A stretch of DNA of 64,000 nucleotides. Source: Paenibacillus glucanolyticus NBRC 15330. Lineage in GTDB: Bacteria > Bacillota > Bacilli > Paenibacillales > Paenibacillaceae. The position numbers and the translations under genes are program-made. The notes below the pieces were generated by a model, which was not told the DNA's origin, made no database searches, and was given only the letters and a program-made list of their open reading frames with translations. Positions within the stretch are counted from its first letter, which is position 1; every line of letters starts with the position of its first letter. Positions 45,386-54,271 of the stretch are shown in pieces. The stretch covers positions 107,671 to 171,670 of the forward strand of contig NZ_BIMC01000013.1 of NCBI RefSeq assembly GCF_004000885.1. Reading direction: 5' to 3'.

Positions 45386-45769
45386 TTACTCGTCAACTTT
45401 AGCAAATAGTTTTTTACGTAATACGATTAATTTTTGGAATTTATCTCGAATCTCTTGATTTATTTCAGGTTGATCCGGAAATACGTTACTTCCATCAACA
45501 TAACATTCAACATTTCTTCCGTCATTAAACATTACTGTAAAAGAACCATCACCAACCCAACGTGCTGTATTCATTTCAATCTGACCTTCCGAAAATACAG
45601 ATACTCTATCTATTTCATCGTTCAATGGCTTCAGCTTTTGCTGCAATCGCTTATTTGGCCAGAAAGGATCGCGTTTTTCACAAGCATCATTAGTACATAT
45701 CCTTCTAGCTTCGCCATAATCGCCTTCCCTCATAAGGGCACTGCAAAGATCACATAAATGAGTCTCCAA
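45386..45769 (-). CDS. Small zinc-site protein
   Basis: 127 residues, TTG start with RBS AAAGGAG. An N-terminal CDLC and later CTNDAC give a C4 site within the first 30 residues; the C-terminus is a helical coil (EIRDKFQKLIVLRKKL). Function is unknown; a nucleic-acid or partner-binding adaptor is possible. Confidence 0.58.
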   Translation of the reverse strand: METHLCDLCSALMREGDYGEARRICTNDACEKRDPFWPNKRLQQKLKPLNDEIDRVSVFSEGQIEMNTARWVGDGSFTVMFNDGRNVECYVDGSNVFPDQPEINQEIRDKFQKLIVLRKKLFAKVDE

Positions 45770-45903
45770 TTAAATTCTCCTTTACAACCTATTATTCAAA
45801 TGATGTTCATTCTGTGCATTTACCGATTTCTAAAGATAACCCTGATCCGTCGCCAGACTTCCAGATGTGTAAATATGTATTCTCCCTATTCATTTAGTTG
45901 ATT

Positions 45904-46116
45904 TTAAGTTTTTTTATGCACAAAAATTATCATGATGAGTGTCAATAGGAACCCGATTGAACTCAAAAAAAGAATTCCAGCTACCAAAAAACCTATAAGA
46001 TAACCAAATCCATCATCTTGGATTTTGCCAGGGAAGTAGCTGACAATAATAATGGAGATTAACATCAGCCCGAAAGAACTAAAGTAACCCTTACAGATAC
46101 TAAAATTGTCGTTCAT
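45904..46116 (-). CDS. Small membrane protein
   Basis: 70 residues from ATG 46116 (cassette RBS AATAGAGGTG). Two transmembrane helices (about 14-30 and 40-65). Downstream, at 45881-45894, another copy of the RBS cassette has no start codon behind it. Confidence 0.55.
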   Translation of the reverse strand: MNDNFSICKGYFSSFGLMLISIIIVSYFPGKIQDDGFGYLIGFLVAGILFLSSIGFLLTLIMIIFVHKKT

Positions 46117-46152
46117 TATACCGTACACCTCTATTCACTGAAAAGTCATGTT

Positions 46153-46533
46153 CTATTCAATTTCCACAGTTTTATATGCTTTTACTAGATCTTTCGCCAT
46201 TCTGCCTACCGTCTCATCATCATGATGCTCATTTGAAGTGATTTTGGTCAGTAAATATAATAATAAGTCTCTAGGATCGTATTCCGGATTAATCTTATTT
46301 TTTTGTAACTTTTCTTCAAAGTATTGAAGGTAGCTTCCAGATTTATTTCCATTTTTATTTATGACAATGATCTTGTACCCGTCCACTTCATTAATTGGAG
46401 TTACTTTAAGTGAATGTTTCTCAGTTACGATCGCATACTGCTCGACTTCTTCAAGAATCTCATTGTGCTTACCTGCACGAATGGACACTTCTAAGCAAGT
46501 GTCGTACATTTCAACAAGTAATAATTGATCCAT
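46153..46533 (-). CDS. Hypothetical protein
   Basis: 126 residues, ATG with cassette RBS AATAGGAGAG. Mixed alpha/beta; helix AKDLVKAYKTVEIE at the end. No family recognised. The 360 bp upstream (46554-46900) hold no gene I can support, only a hydrophobic frame without a start next to the cassette. Confidence 0.58.
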   Translation of the reverse strand: MDQLLLVEMYDTCLEVSIRAGKHNEILEEVEQYAIVTEKHSLKVTPINEVDGYKIIVINKNGNKSGSYLQYFEEKLQKNKINPEYDPRDLLLYLLTKITSNEHHDDETVGRMAKDLVKAYKTVEIE

Positions 46534-46900
46534 AATACTCTCTCCTATTCATTTGATTATTACTCTGACAATTGCATTAATGCCAATAATAATTACAACG
46601 ATCAAAGCAGTGATTGCATATCACATTTTAATTTATGATCGACTTCTGGATCTCGTATAGAAAAACACATCGATATTAATTTTCATATACTGGCCGCGAT
46701 GATCATTAATAGACTGATTAATTACTGATGGCTCACCTAACCCATGTTAAATGTGTTATTACAATACTCCGAGATTTGAAGATAATCTACTTGTAAGTGA
46801 CTCAAATGTTTCCGAACGATATCAAAGGATACAACCGCCCTATAACTAATTATAAAGAGATGAGAAGAATTCGAGAAACTGTGCTCTCAGTTGAAAACAA

Positions 46901-46940
46901 AAAGTCCGGATAAACTCATATTGAGTTTATCCGGACTTTT
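46901..46940. terminator. Strong bidirectional terminator
   Basis: AAAGTCCGGATAAACTCA with TGAGTTTATCCGGACTTT, a perfect 18-bp stem, A- and T-flanked on both sides; 60 bp past the stop of the 47003 gene. Confidence 0.92.
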
Positions 46941-47002
46941 TTGTGGTTAGGCTTTCTCATTCTCAGTAACGGAACTAATGTATCGCTACATTGATTGATA
47001 CT

Positions 47003-47686
47003 CTATCTGGTCGTAGAGATAACCGTTATAACCGAATATATAACAAGAGAACAAGCCACTAAATATGATAAAAATGCGATGGCCGTATAGATCCAAAAAA
47101 GCAGACGACTATGTGACCATATAAGCCTTCCATCGGTAAATCCGAAAGTCGTATTCGTTAAAGCCTGTACATCCTTATTTCGAATTTCCATGGCTTCTTT
47201 GCGCTTTCCTTCCCAAAGTTTTATGCATGGGAAGAAAAGCGTCATCATATTAGTACTCAGAACTAAAAACGATATTAAAAGAGTTACGTAATGGTGATTT
47301 TGCTCAAAGAGTGCTAGCCATATACCCATAATCATAAATACTATTCCTACCATACCTTCAGCTGCTGGTCCAGCAATTGCAAACAAGAGAAGTTTCCATT
47401 TTCTTGACCCAAAGTAAACATGGTTCCAAGGATATGCGAGACCTCTTGTTTGACGCAATTTTTTAGCCGGTCTTGAATATTTAATAACTGGGATACCACA
47501 GACTTTAAATGATTTTTCTCTAGAGCCATTGATATCACCTAATACGATTCCAGCACGGCTTTCCCTATAAACTAATTTCAGAATTAAATAATGACCCACT
47601 TCATGAAAGAAGGTCGAAATGATTCGAAAACAGGATATTAACGAAGCAGAAACTAGAAAAAAAACCAATATGATAAATTGGCTCAT
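47003..47686 (-). CDS. M50-like membrane metallopeptidase
   Basis: 227 residues, cassette RBS GGAGAGGA. An N-terminal helix leads into FFHEVGHYLIL (HExxH zinc motif), later helices include AGPAAEGMVGIVF, and four to five membrane segments are visible. This is the layout of site-2-type or M50-related intramembrane proteases. It directly follows a zincin gene (75-bp gap). A role in regulated proteolysis of a membrane-bound regulator is possible, for example for the ECF sigma system; that is inference. Confidence 0.75.
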   Translation of the reverse strand: MSQFIILVFFLVSASLISCFRIISTFFHEVGHYLILKLVYRESRAGIVLGDINGSREKSFKVCGIPVIKYSRPAKKLRQTRGLAYPWNHVYFGSRKWKLLLFAIAGPAAEGMVGIVFMIMGIWLALFEQNHHYVTLLISFLVLSTNMMTLFFPCIKLWEGKRKEAMEIRNKDVQALTNTTFGFTDGRLIWSHSRLLFWIYTAIAFLSYLVACSLVIYSVITVISTTR

Positions 47687-47761
47687 TGTATTTAATCCTC
47701 TCCATTCATTGTGTACACCTTATTATCGGAAATAATGCTCAGTATAATAAGATGAAAATCA

Positions 47762-49408
47762 TCAAAACAAGAGCAATTGTCCATTCTGAGCATGTAAATA
47801 ACTCTGGACTTCAGTCTCTGGTGCAGTTACATCAGACTGTGAAATATGAAAAGAAAAACTCCTCTTCTCTTCACGAATGGGTTCACATTTTGAGAACAGA
47901 TTATCAAAATAAGATCTAAGTTCATTCAGATATTCTCGGTCAGAAGGATAAATTGGTTGGTCGTAATCTTGCTTAAGAAAGGAGGATTCAATCCTTTTGC
48001 ATTTTGCGAGGTATAATTCGAAAGAACGTGCAAAAATCTCGGTAGGTTGAAGATAGTAATTCCGATTATATTTTGTTGTACCTCTCCATCTCTCTACAAA
48101 TGGATCGTCTGCTGGTAATCTCGAAATATTTTGGTCAACGATTTGCTCGTATAATTGAATAAGTCGCACAAAAGACATTTCCTCACTCAACATACATTTT
48201 TCATTCATGGTATGGTCTATCTGATGACCAAGTTCATGCATAAAAGAGCTTGGATGTTCGATATCGATTATGGTAGCTCGATAAAATGCATAATGTAAGC
48301 CTGCAGCTCGATGTTTTCCCAATTTTCGGATACGGAAACTATAATCCTTTGCAAGTGGTATATAGACTTTCTTTTTGATTTCTTCAAATTCTTTTTCCAA
48401 TGCATGGAATCTAATGAGATCCACATCGTTATCAAGTTCCACTGTTCCATAACGAGTCAAAAATTTATTGCTTTTCATGACTGCCTTAACTTTTTGATTG
48501 ATATGTTTCTTGTCTTGAAAGGACTTTGCATAAGTGGAATGTTCATCAATCATGCGTTTAGTCTTTTCCTGGACATAGTTCATTGTACTAATAAGGCGAG
48601 GAATTATTATCTTCTTACCTTGTGCGGTTTCCATAATATAAGGAACGCCATCATCATTCCTTGCTAAAGAGAACTCTTCATAGGAATAATAATTGCTTAT
48701 TTCTGTTTCTTCTCCATCAACATAAGGAAGATTGTATTTTTCGATTTCATCTTTTACCTCTACCGCAAATAGATCATCACCCGGACGAACAACCTTTCCC
48801 CTACTAACCGATTCAGTTGAGTAGTACTCGGCTATTTTATACCTAATGTAATCTTTTTGCTTAATCGAAAATTCACACAAAGTATTTAAAAAAATAATTT
48901 TAGATATTAATCGTAAGCAGTCTGCAAATAGAAAGTAACCGATTCGGTTCAAGTTTTCTTTCAATCCATACTTTCTTAAATGGTACTTTTCAGGTAATTC
49001 TTTATTCAAGAATGTGTACGCGATATCCGTTTGATTGAGTTTTAAAGCCACTGGTAATGACGGTTCATATTGTTGGGGAACTTTATTAATCTTAGCAGCG
49101 CTGCAGAGGAGCCTCAAAATAGAATTTTCCTTCTCATTAGCAAATTCCTTCATAATTTCTACCTCAACCTTGTAAGGGCCGAACGAAATATCTTGGAGAA
49201 AGCTCAGTTTATCTTCAAGATTTTTCGCAAAAAACATGGCCTTTACTTTTCTTCTGATTGCCGATTCGCATTTCTTTCTTAAATCATGAACAGTATCCTC
49301 AGGGGAAACAGTAAATTTAGCTTCAGCAATTAAATCGGACAAACCATAATGTGCATACTGTTGTTTTAATACCTCTGCCTTTTTAAGTGTGACAATTCGT
49401 TCTTTCAT
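47762..49408 (-). CDS. Zincin-type metallopeptidase (HExGH), large polyvalent-protein style
   Basis: 548 residues, RBS GGAGGG. The C-terminal third contains SSFMHELGHQIDH, a HExGH zinc motif with a downstream Glu in PTEIFARSFELYL. Such zincin domains are common in long polyvalent proteins of phages and conjugative elements that enter recipients. The first 350 residues are unrecognised and helical. First gene of an operon with the M50-like gene, behind an attenuator leader. Confidence 0.75.
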   Translation of the reverse strand: MKERIVTLKKAEVLKQQYAHYGLSDLIAEAKFTVSPEDTVHDLRKKCESAIRRKVKAMFFAKNLEDKLSFLQDISFGPYKVEVEIMKEFANEKENSILRLLCSAAKINKVPQQYEPSLPVALKLNQTDIAYTFLNKELPEKYHLRKYGLKENLNRIGYFLFADCLRLISKIIFLNTLCEFSIKQKDYIRYKIAEYYSTESVSRGKVVRPGDDLFAVEVKDEIEKYNLPYVDGEETEISNYYSYEEFSLARNDDGVPYIMETAQGKKIIIPRLISTMNYVQEKTKRMIDEHSTYAKSFQDKKHINQKVKAVMKSNKFLTRYGTVELDNDVDLIRFHALEKEFEEIKKKVYIPLAKDYSFRIRKLGKHRAAGLHYAFYRATIIDIEHPSSFMHELGHQIDHTMNEKCMLSEEMSFVRLIQLYEQIVDQNISRLPADDPFVERWRGTTKYNRNYYLQPTEIFARSFELYLAKCKRIESSFLKQDYDQPIYPSDREYLNELRSYFDNLFSKCEPIREEKRSFSFHISQSDVTAPETEVQSYLHAQNGQLLLF

Positions 49409-49484
49409 GAGTATCCCTCCAGATCACTGAAATTTAGTCAAAAAATAGACTAAAATGCTTCACTCAATGCATTCACGACAGGTC

Positions 49485-49613
49485 CATAAAAAAACACACC
49501 AGAAATGAACAAATCCCAATTGGGATATGTCTGATCTAAGATCAGATTGTTCACTGCTAGTGTGTTCTAAATAGAATCTCCGATGCCGCGTGGCGCAGAG
49601 CAAAATCATTATA
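49485..49613 (-). promoter_or_regulatory. Promoter, AYGC hairpin and terminator leader of the metallopeptidase operon
   Basis: Minus strand: TATAAT (49608-49613); hairpin CTC-TGC-GCC-ACGC-GGC-ATCG-GAG (49578-49600); then stem AACACACTAG-type with CTGGTGTGTT (49494-49566) enclosing two further hairpins (GATCTTAGATC and CCCAATTGGG), then seven Ts. Confidence 0.75.
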
Positions 49614-49661
49614 GTCGAGTTATGAGTTAATCATAACACTTCTATGCCAAGAAGTGAATGG

Positions 49662-50246
49662 CTACCCATTTTTCTTGAAACGTTCGGCAAATGTAGAGAA
49701 TTCTCGCCAGTTTTCTTCTAAATATTCAAGCCGTTTGATTTGTTCTTGTAGAGAAGCATTCGTTTCTTTCAAGTTATGAATTTCTCTATCCTTCTTCTCA
49801 AGTGCTTCACGTATGGTTTGAAATAGACCAAGGTTTGAACTCAGCGCTTTAATATACTCACTTAGTTCATTCACTCGCTCCGGACTCAGCAATTGTTCGA
49901 GGAGCTCAAATTTCGCTCTATTTCTAACGCCCCGTTGTTTACCAATCCTTTGTTGTTTATTTTCAACTTCTGTCTCTATGGACCTCGTCGTTTTAGTTAG
50001 CGATAACTTCTTTTTGTGTTCTTTTGCCGCTTCAATCAGTTCCTTAGTTTTCTTTCTCAATTCGGAGTTCCATCTAAAGCCACAAGCTCCAGGGGTTCTT
50101 CCCTCCAGCTCCTCAGAGGCTCTTTGAAACGCTTTTAATTGAGTTTCACCAAGCCTCATATGATCCAAAACAATTTCTGTTAGGATGGAGTCTTCTTGGT
50201 TACTCCAATCTCTTTGCCTATGTCTTTTGATTGCTTCTACACTCAC
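49662..50246 (-). CDS. RsfA-family (Myb/SANT-like) regulator
   Basis: 194 residues from GTG 50246 (RBS AAAGGAG); the longer frame to 50318 has no RBS. Residues ~10-70 match RsfA: RDWSNQEDSILTEIVL, TQLKAFQRASEEL, CGFRWNSELRK. A basic linker and a C-terminal coiled coil (EIHNLKETNASLQEQIKRLEYL) follow. RsfA regulates prespore genes in Bacillus subtilis, and related proteins occur widely in spore formers and their plasmids. It suggests the element communicates with host sporulation; the target is unknown. Confidence 0.85.
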   Translation of the reverse strand: MSVEAIKRHRQRDWSNQEDSILTEIVLDHMRLGETQLKAFQRASEELEGRTPGACGFRWNSELRKKTKELIEAAKEHKKKLSLTKTTRSIETEVENKQQRIGKQRGVRNRAKFELLEQLLSPERVNELSEYIKALSSNLGLFQTIREALEKKDREIHNLKETNASLQEQIKRLEYLEENWREFSTFAERFKKNG

Positions 50247-50390
50247 GTTGTATTGCTCCTTTCGACTTCTTTCTAATACAGATAAATCACTGGTGGTAAA
50301 ACACACAAAACTATTCATATTGTTACCAACTCAGGTATGAGGTATACCTTTATGTAGTTGGTATAGCAATAAGGTTATACATAAAACAAA

Positions 50391-50419
50391 AGAACGTTCC
50401 CATTAATAAGGAACGTTCT
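50391..50419. terminator. Bidirectional terminator
   Basis: AGAACGTTCC-CATTAATAA-GGAACGTTCT forms a perfect 10-bp stem with T-runs on both sides; lies past the 50535 gene. Confidence 0.85.
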
Positions 50420-50534
50420 CTTTCTAATACTATTGTACCCATCATACTCAAACTCCTTTTTTTTAATTTCATATTAGGAACGTCTAAGTCCCAGATGATG
50501 GACTCCACCGCAGCTCGTGAAAGACGATCCTGCC

Positions 50535-50738
50535 TCAATCACCCAGAAATTTCAATCCAAATATTCCGTCCAGTATAAGTGATCCAGCTATACAAAAGGC
50601 TACAGGAAAGAGAAAGGATATTATTGCCTGGCTGGTTTCTCCTGAGTTTCTCTTTTTTATTGAGGCTAACACTGCCCCTATCGAAACGCCTACTTTAGCG
50701 GCGATCAAGACCAAAGTTACTGTATTGATAGGTGTCAT
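50535..50738 (-). CDS. Small two-helix membrane protein (pilin-like size)
   Basis: 67 residues. Two transmembrane helices (about 6-25 and 38-60) separated by a short KKRNSGETSQ loop, the size and topology of VirB2-type pilins but without a signal sequence I can recognise. It is also compatible with a holin. Weak RBS. Confidence 0.5.
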   Translation of the reverse strand: MTPINTVTLVLIAAKVGVSIGAVLASIKKRNSGETSQAIISFLFPVAFCIAGSLILDGIFGLKFLGD

Positions 50739-50848
50739 TTTATTTATTCTACATCTGTTGTTATAAATTACGGCTTAATTTGTGCTTCTTCTAAAACTTC
50801 ACTAAACAACAATTTGCATCATGTCCAGTTCATTGACACTGATCAACT

Positions 50849-50956
50849 CTATTTACCTTTGTACAAGAACCGACCAATCGTTAAACCCAAAAGCAAAAAT
50901 ACAATACATGCCACGCACCACATAAAAGTGTCATTTTTCAAAAAATCATCTATCAT
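50849..50956 (-). CDS. 35-residue membrane peptide
   Basis: ATG with RBS GAGGGGAG. One helix (MWCVACIVFLLLGLTIG) and a basic end FLYKGK. Follows the 50989 zinc-ribbon gene by 32 bp. The function is unknown. Confidence 0.5.
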   Translation of the reverse strand: MIDDFLKNDTFMWCVACIVFLLLGLTIGRFLYKGK

Positions 50957-50988
50957 ATCTACCTACTCCCCTCAGAATTCTGGTTCTG

Positions 50989-51189
50989 CTATCGAATATT
51001 TGTTCCGTCCGTGTATTCAATGATGTAAAATTGACAGCCGTTTACTTCACAAATGACGATTCCCCGAGTGGGGTCATTTATTTCCGATCCGGTGTTTGTC
51101 GTTTCACCGCAGCAGGGGCACTTTACGTCTTTAATGCCAGCGGCCAGTTCCTTTATTCTCGCTTCTAGCACTTTCTTAATACCGCTCAT
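50989..51189 (-). CDS. Small zinc-ribbon protein
   Basis: 66 residues, ATG in the RBS cassette. CPCC at residue 24 and CEVNGC at about 47 make a C4 zinc site. Helical N-terminus. The function is unknown. Confidence 0.6.
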   Translation of the reverse strand: MSGIKKVLEARIKELAAGIKDVKCPCCGETTNTGSEINDPTRGIVICEVNGCQFYIIEYTDGTNIR

Positions 51190-51215
51190 CCCAATACACC
51201 GTTCTATTCATAATG

Positions 51216-51374
51216 TTACTCCCCGAACAACCCATTTAAGGTTCCATCTTGAAAGGCTTTTTGATAAAGCACCGTTAGTAGATCCCTGGTTAATTCCCGA
51301 CTGTGATCTTCAATCACTCCGGCTTCTAACATCATGGCCAGCATGTCGTTAACACGCTCTTGCTGCTTCCTCAT
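51216..51374 (-). CDS. 52-residue helical protein
   Basis: ATG with cassette RBS AATAAGGAGCG. Amphipathic helical sequence (RVNDMLAMMLEAGVIEDH, then RDLLTVLYQKAFQDG). The stop overlaps the next cassette. Not previously recognised by me. Confidence 0.5.
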   Translation of the reverse strand: MRKQQERVNDMLAMMLEAGVIEDHSRELTRDLLTVLYQKAFQDGTLNGLFGE

Positions 51375-51393
51375 TCTAATGCACGCTCCTTAT

Positions 51394-51492
51394 TCATTGA
51401 ATTACATTAGCCGAATATATTGTCTCAAAAATCAGTAACGGTTTTTCTTGTTGGTTTTTCAAACCATTTCGTTTCCTTTGTTTTTCACTCAT
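51394..51492 (-). CDS. 32-residue basic peptide
   Basis: ATG with RBS AGAGGAGCG. Basic start (SEKQRKRNGLKNQQEK) and a short hydrophobic end. Its stop codon lies inside the RBS cassette of the next gene. Confidence 0.45.
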   Translation of the reverse strand: MSEKQRKRNGLKNQQEKPLLIFETIYSANVIQ

Positions 51493-51518
51493 GAAACACG
51501 CTCCTCTTTAAAAATGAG

Positions 51519-51863
51519 TCACTGAATATAATACCAATTTAAAAAAATTTCCTTTAAAGAATGTATAGGCCTTAAAAGAATATGTTTCCATGATGCTCGT
51601 GGATTATCAGGTATTTTCTCTTTATGATGATTGATTTGATTTTTCCACTTTCGTAACAACGGAACCAAAGCAGGAAGCCAGAAAATACACACAACAATTT
51701 GAAAGTAGAGAAAACCCATGACGGTGTTTAGAATGAGGTTCCAGTAAGGATTTCGATTGTCGAATTCTAATACTTTTGCAATTGCGAACCAAATGAATCC
51801 AAGGATGAAACCAATAAGAAAATAAAACCCAAAAATAGCTCCCAGAACATATAAATATGACAT
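51519..51863 (-). CDS. Small membrane protein
   Basis: 114 residues, RBS GGAGGAG. Two to three transmembrane helices (about 4-30 and 45-68) with a basic C-terminus. It heads a run of five tiny genes (51863-50849). The function is unknown. Confidence 0.58.
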   Translation of the reverse strand: MSYLYVLGAIFGFYFLIGFILGFIWFAIAKVLEFDNRNPYWNLILNTVMGFLYFQIVVCIFWLPALVPLLRKWKNQINHHKEKIPDNPRASWKHILLRPIHSLKEIFLNWYYIQ

Positions 51864-51881
51864 GGTAATCTCCTCCGCGCT

Positions 51882-52082
51882 TTATTGTTCGGTTGCCCTT
51901 TTTAGTCGTTTAAGTGCAGTTTCTGTATAGATCACTTTATCACCACAGAATTCATCCCATCCTACTGAATAGCCATCTAAGCAGGTACTGCATGTAAATG
52001 AGAAAATCAAATCTTCCGGATCATGATCATCCTTGATAACCTCTAAACTCATGACCTTTTCGCAGCAAGTTCGTAATTGCAT
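51882..52082 (-). CDS. Small cysteine-rich protein
   Basis: 66 residues. CC at 6-7 and CSTC near 31 give a C4-type zinc site. C-terminal helix KRLKRATEQ. Weak RBS. No family recognised. Confidence 0.5.
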   Translation of the reverse strand: MQLRTCCEKVMSLEVIKDDHDPEDLIFSFTCSTCLDGYSVGWDEFCGDKVIYTETALKRLKRATEQ

Positions 52083-52159
52083 CTTCTACCAACTTTCCTT
52101 ATCTATGGTTTCCCCATTTAGCCCATCAATACACAGGTATCCAGGAGTACGATTATTGA

Positions 52160-53830
52160 TTATGATGTGATTAGTTCTCGATGTTTCAAGTTATTTAAAT
52201 ATTGGCTGGCCAATGCCTGTATTCGACTTTTATCCGATCGTTTAGCCTCAAATTGACGACCAGGATCAATAATTCCGTTTGATTGGGAAGCTTTAATCCC
52301 TAATACTTCTACCATAGGTGGGTCCGATCCTTCATATGTATTAAGATATACAACCGTAATTTGTTCTTTCTGCCCCTCCCGCTCAAGACGACCAACTATT
52401 TGTTCAATGACCTTGGGAGACCAATCCAGTTCACCTATAAGAATCGTGGAACATCGATGTTGCAGGCCGTCCAACCCCGCTCCACTACGAAGTGAAAGTA
52501 TCAAAAGATTACTCTCTCCTTCCATAAAGCGACGTGCTGACTCATCTTTTTGCTTATCCTTTTCGCTCCCTGTGTACATGGCGGGTTTATATTCATTAAG
52601 TTCTTTTAACCAAATATCATACACATCTCGGTGCCATCCCACTAAGAGTACGGGAATGTCAGCATCTAGCAATATTTTTGCATATCGTGCAACGTTAAGT
52701 GCTTTTGAAACCCCAGTTGCATGACGCATCAACAAGTCCAGTTCAAGACCTGCACGTCCCCTTTCCATAAAGGAGCCGATTGTTGTTTTTAAGGCGAGTT
52801 GTCGAGCAAGATCCTCAATTGATTTCAATGTGTCGCTATTAGGTTCTACCTCTTCAACAATGGTATTGACTGAAGGTATTTGAAGACCAACATCCTTCTT
52901 AGTTCGTCTTAGCATTACATTTTGTTCTCTTAAATAAGTACCTAATGCATCTGGATCTTTTACTTGTTTGTCATCAACGCACCATTCTCTCAAGAACTCC
53001 GGATATGTGCCTAATATACCACTCTGTATATATTCCATCACATTCCAAATCTCAGATCCATAATTATAGATTGGGGTAGCGCTAAGACCAAGACGATACA
53101 CGGCAGCATCGGCCAGAATTTTTGCTGCTGTTCCTTTTCCACTTTTCACACCAGTTCTTAATTCTTGGATTTCATCAAATACCACAGTTTTAAAAAAACC
53201 ATCATGAAAAGTATCAATCCAGCCGAGTAATTGACTATATTTAAATAGATATACATCTGCCTCAGGTAAATCATAGGGTCGGGTCCCCTTTATTTTGTGG
53301 ACCTTCAGAGTGGTGAATGATTCAATTTTTCTCTTCCATTGTTCTTGAAGATGTGTTTGGGCCACAACCGCTGCCGGCAATGTTCGTGGATCGAGTAGCA
53401 TGCCTGCACTTACGTATGTTTTCCCTAAGCTAGGGTCATCTCCCAAGAGAAGAGAACCTCTAGCAAGACACAACTCAATGGCTTGGGATTGATAATGTCT
53501 AATAACTTGCCCATCTTTTAAACCCATACGCGTTGGTGGCTGGTAATCCGGTTTAAGAATCGCTTCCATGACTGCCTGATTGGTTTCAAATTTTACTCGT
53601 CCGTTGTTAAGAGCTACTCTGTCATCATCCGTCATTACCATGGGGTATCGTGTGATAAACCACGATAAGTCAGCACAGTGACTATGATCATGCGGAAATG
53701 TGAAACGACTCGTTTGTGATTTAGATATCCGTGGGAAAAGTTGTTTCAATCTGATTGCCACATGTGGTGGAAGTGATGTCATCTCCCATTCATTTTGGAC
53801 TAATGCAAGATTTCCGTATGTCTTGCTCAT
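52160..53830 (-). CDS. SNF2-family DNA-dependent ATPase/helicase
   Basis: 556 residues from ATG 53830, overlapping the nuclease stop (ATGA). SF2 motifs are in order: motif I GDDPSLGKTYVS, Ia TLPAAVVAQTHL, II VVFDEIQEL, III LGLSATPIYN, V LSLRSGAGLDGL and VI EQIVGRLEREGQ. This is the phage/plasmid SNF2 type without accessory domains. It is last in an operon sigma factor, PD-(D/E)XK nuclease, SNF2, so it may act with the nuclease on DNA repair, packaging or exclusion; the exact job is inference. Confidence 0.9.
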   Translation of the reverse strand: MSKTYGNLALVQNEWEMTSLPPHVAIRLKQLFPRISKSQTSRFTFPHDHSHCADLSWFITRYPMVMTDDDRVALNNGRVKFETNQAVMEAILKPDYQPPTRMGLKDGQVIRHYQSQAIELCLARGSLLLGDDPSLGKTYVSAGMLLDPRTLPAAVVAQTHLQEQWKRKIESFTTLKVHKIKGTRPYDLPEADVYLFKYSQLLGWIDTFHDGFFKTVVFDEIQELRTGVKSGKGTAAKILADAAVYRLGLSATPIYNYGSEIWNVMEYIQSGILGTYPEFLREWCVDDKQVKDPDALGTYLREQNVMLRRTKKDVGLQIPSVNTIVEEVEPNSDTLKSIEDLARQLALKTTIGSFMERGRAGLELDLLMRHATGVSKALNVARYAKILLDADIPVLLVGWHRDVYDIWLKELNEYKPAMYTGSEKDKQKDESARRFMEGESNLLILSLRSGAGLDGLQHRCSTILIGELDWSPKVIEQIVGRLEREGQKEQITVVYLNTYEGSDPPMVEVLGIKASQSNGIIDPGRQFEAKRSDKSRIQALASQYLNNLKHRELITS

Positions 53831-54216
53831 AACCACCCAACCCCTAATGAAGCTTTTAATGACGGTTTATTATTTATTGATAATGGAAGGCACATGCTTG
53901 TCCCAGTTAAAAGGATTAACCCGTTCACTTCATCATACTTGGAGTATCTCTCTAATTGTCTATAAGTCGCTTTTTTTGCGTATCTTGTTTTTACTTCCAA
54001 TACAACATTACCAAAAGAGCTATGGATAAAGAAATCAGGTATATCTCGCTCAGATAATCGTTTTTCTCTTTCATACGTATATCCTTCAGTTTGAAGAAAT
54101 TGTTCTACTTCGATCTGCGTACGTTTTTCCGGAACAGTATTAAATCGCTGTAATTGGAGACCGGATTTAATCGTGCTCATGTAGACAAAGAGCTTGTTAT
54201 CAGTAATATCTTGCAC
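53827..54216 (-). CDS. PD-(D/E)XK nuclease-like protein
   Basis: 129 residues from GTG 54216 (RBS AAAGGAGGG). DIPDFFIHSSFGNVVLEVKTRY supplies Asp, Glu-x-Lys in the expected spacing, followed by a helix ATYRQLERYSKYD, the PD-(D/E)XK core. It overlaps the SNF2 gene by 4 bp; nuclease plus SNF2 helicase pairs are common in phages and mobile elements. Confidence 0.75.
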   Translation of the reverse strand: MQDITDNKLFVYMSTIKSGLQLQRFNTVPEKRTQIEVEQFLQTEGYTYEREKRLSERDIPDFFIHSSFGNVVLEVKTRYAKKATYRQLERYSKYDEVNGLILLTGTSMCLPLSINNKPSLKASLGVGWL

Positions 54217-54271
54217 TAATTTTCCCTCCTTTAGAAAATAATCGTATAGTACAATTTTCAAAATGATGGAT

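Noticed and set aside
46549..46620. Hydrophobic minus-strand frame just before an RBS cassette
   Set aside because: An in-frame TGA precedes it and there is no suitable start codon with an RBS.
50350..50538. 62-codon minus-strand ORF
   Set aside because: It runs through a strong bidirectional terminator (50391-50419) and has no RBS.
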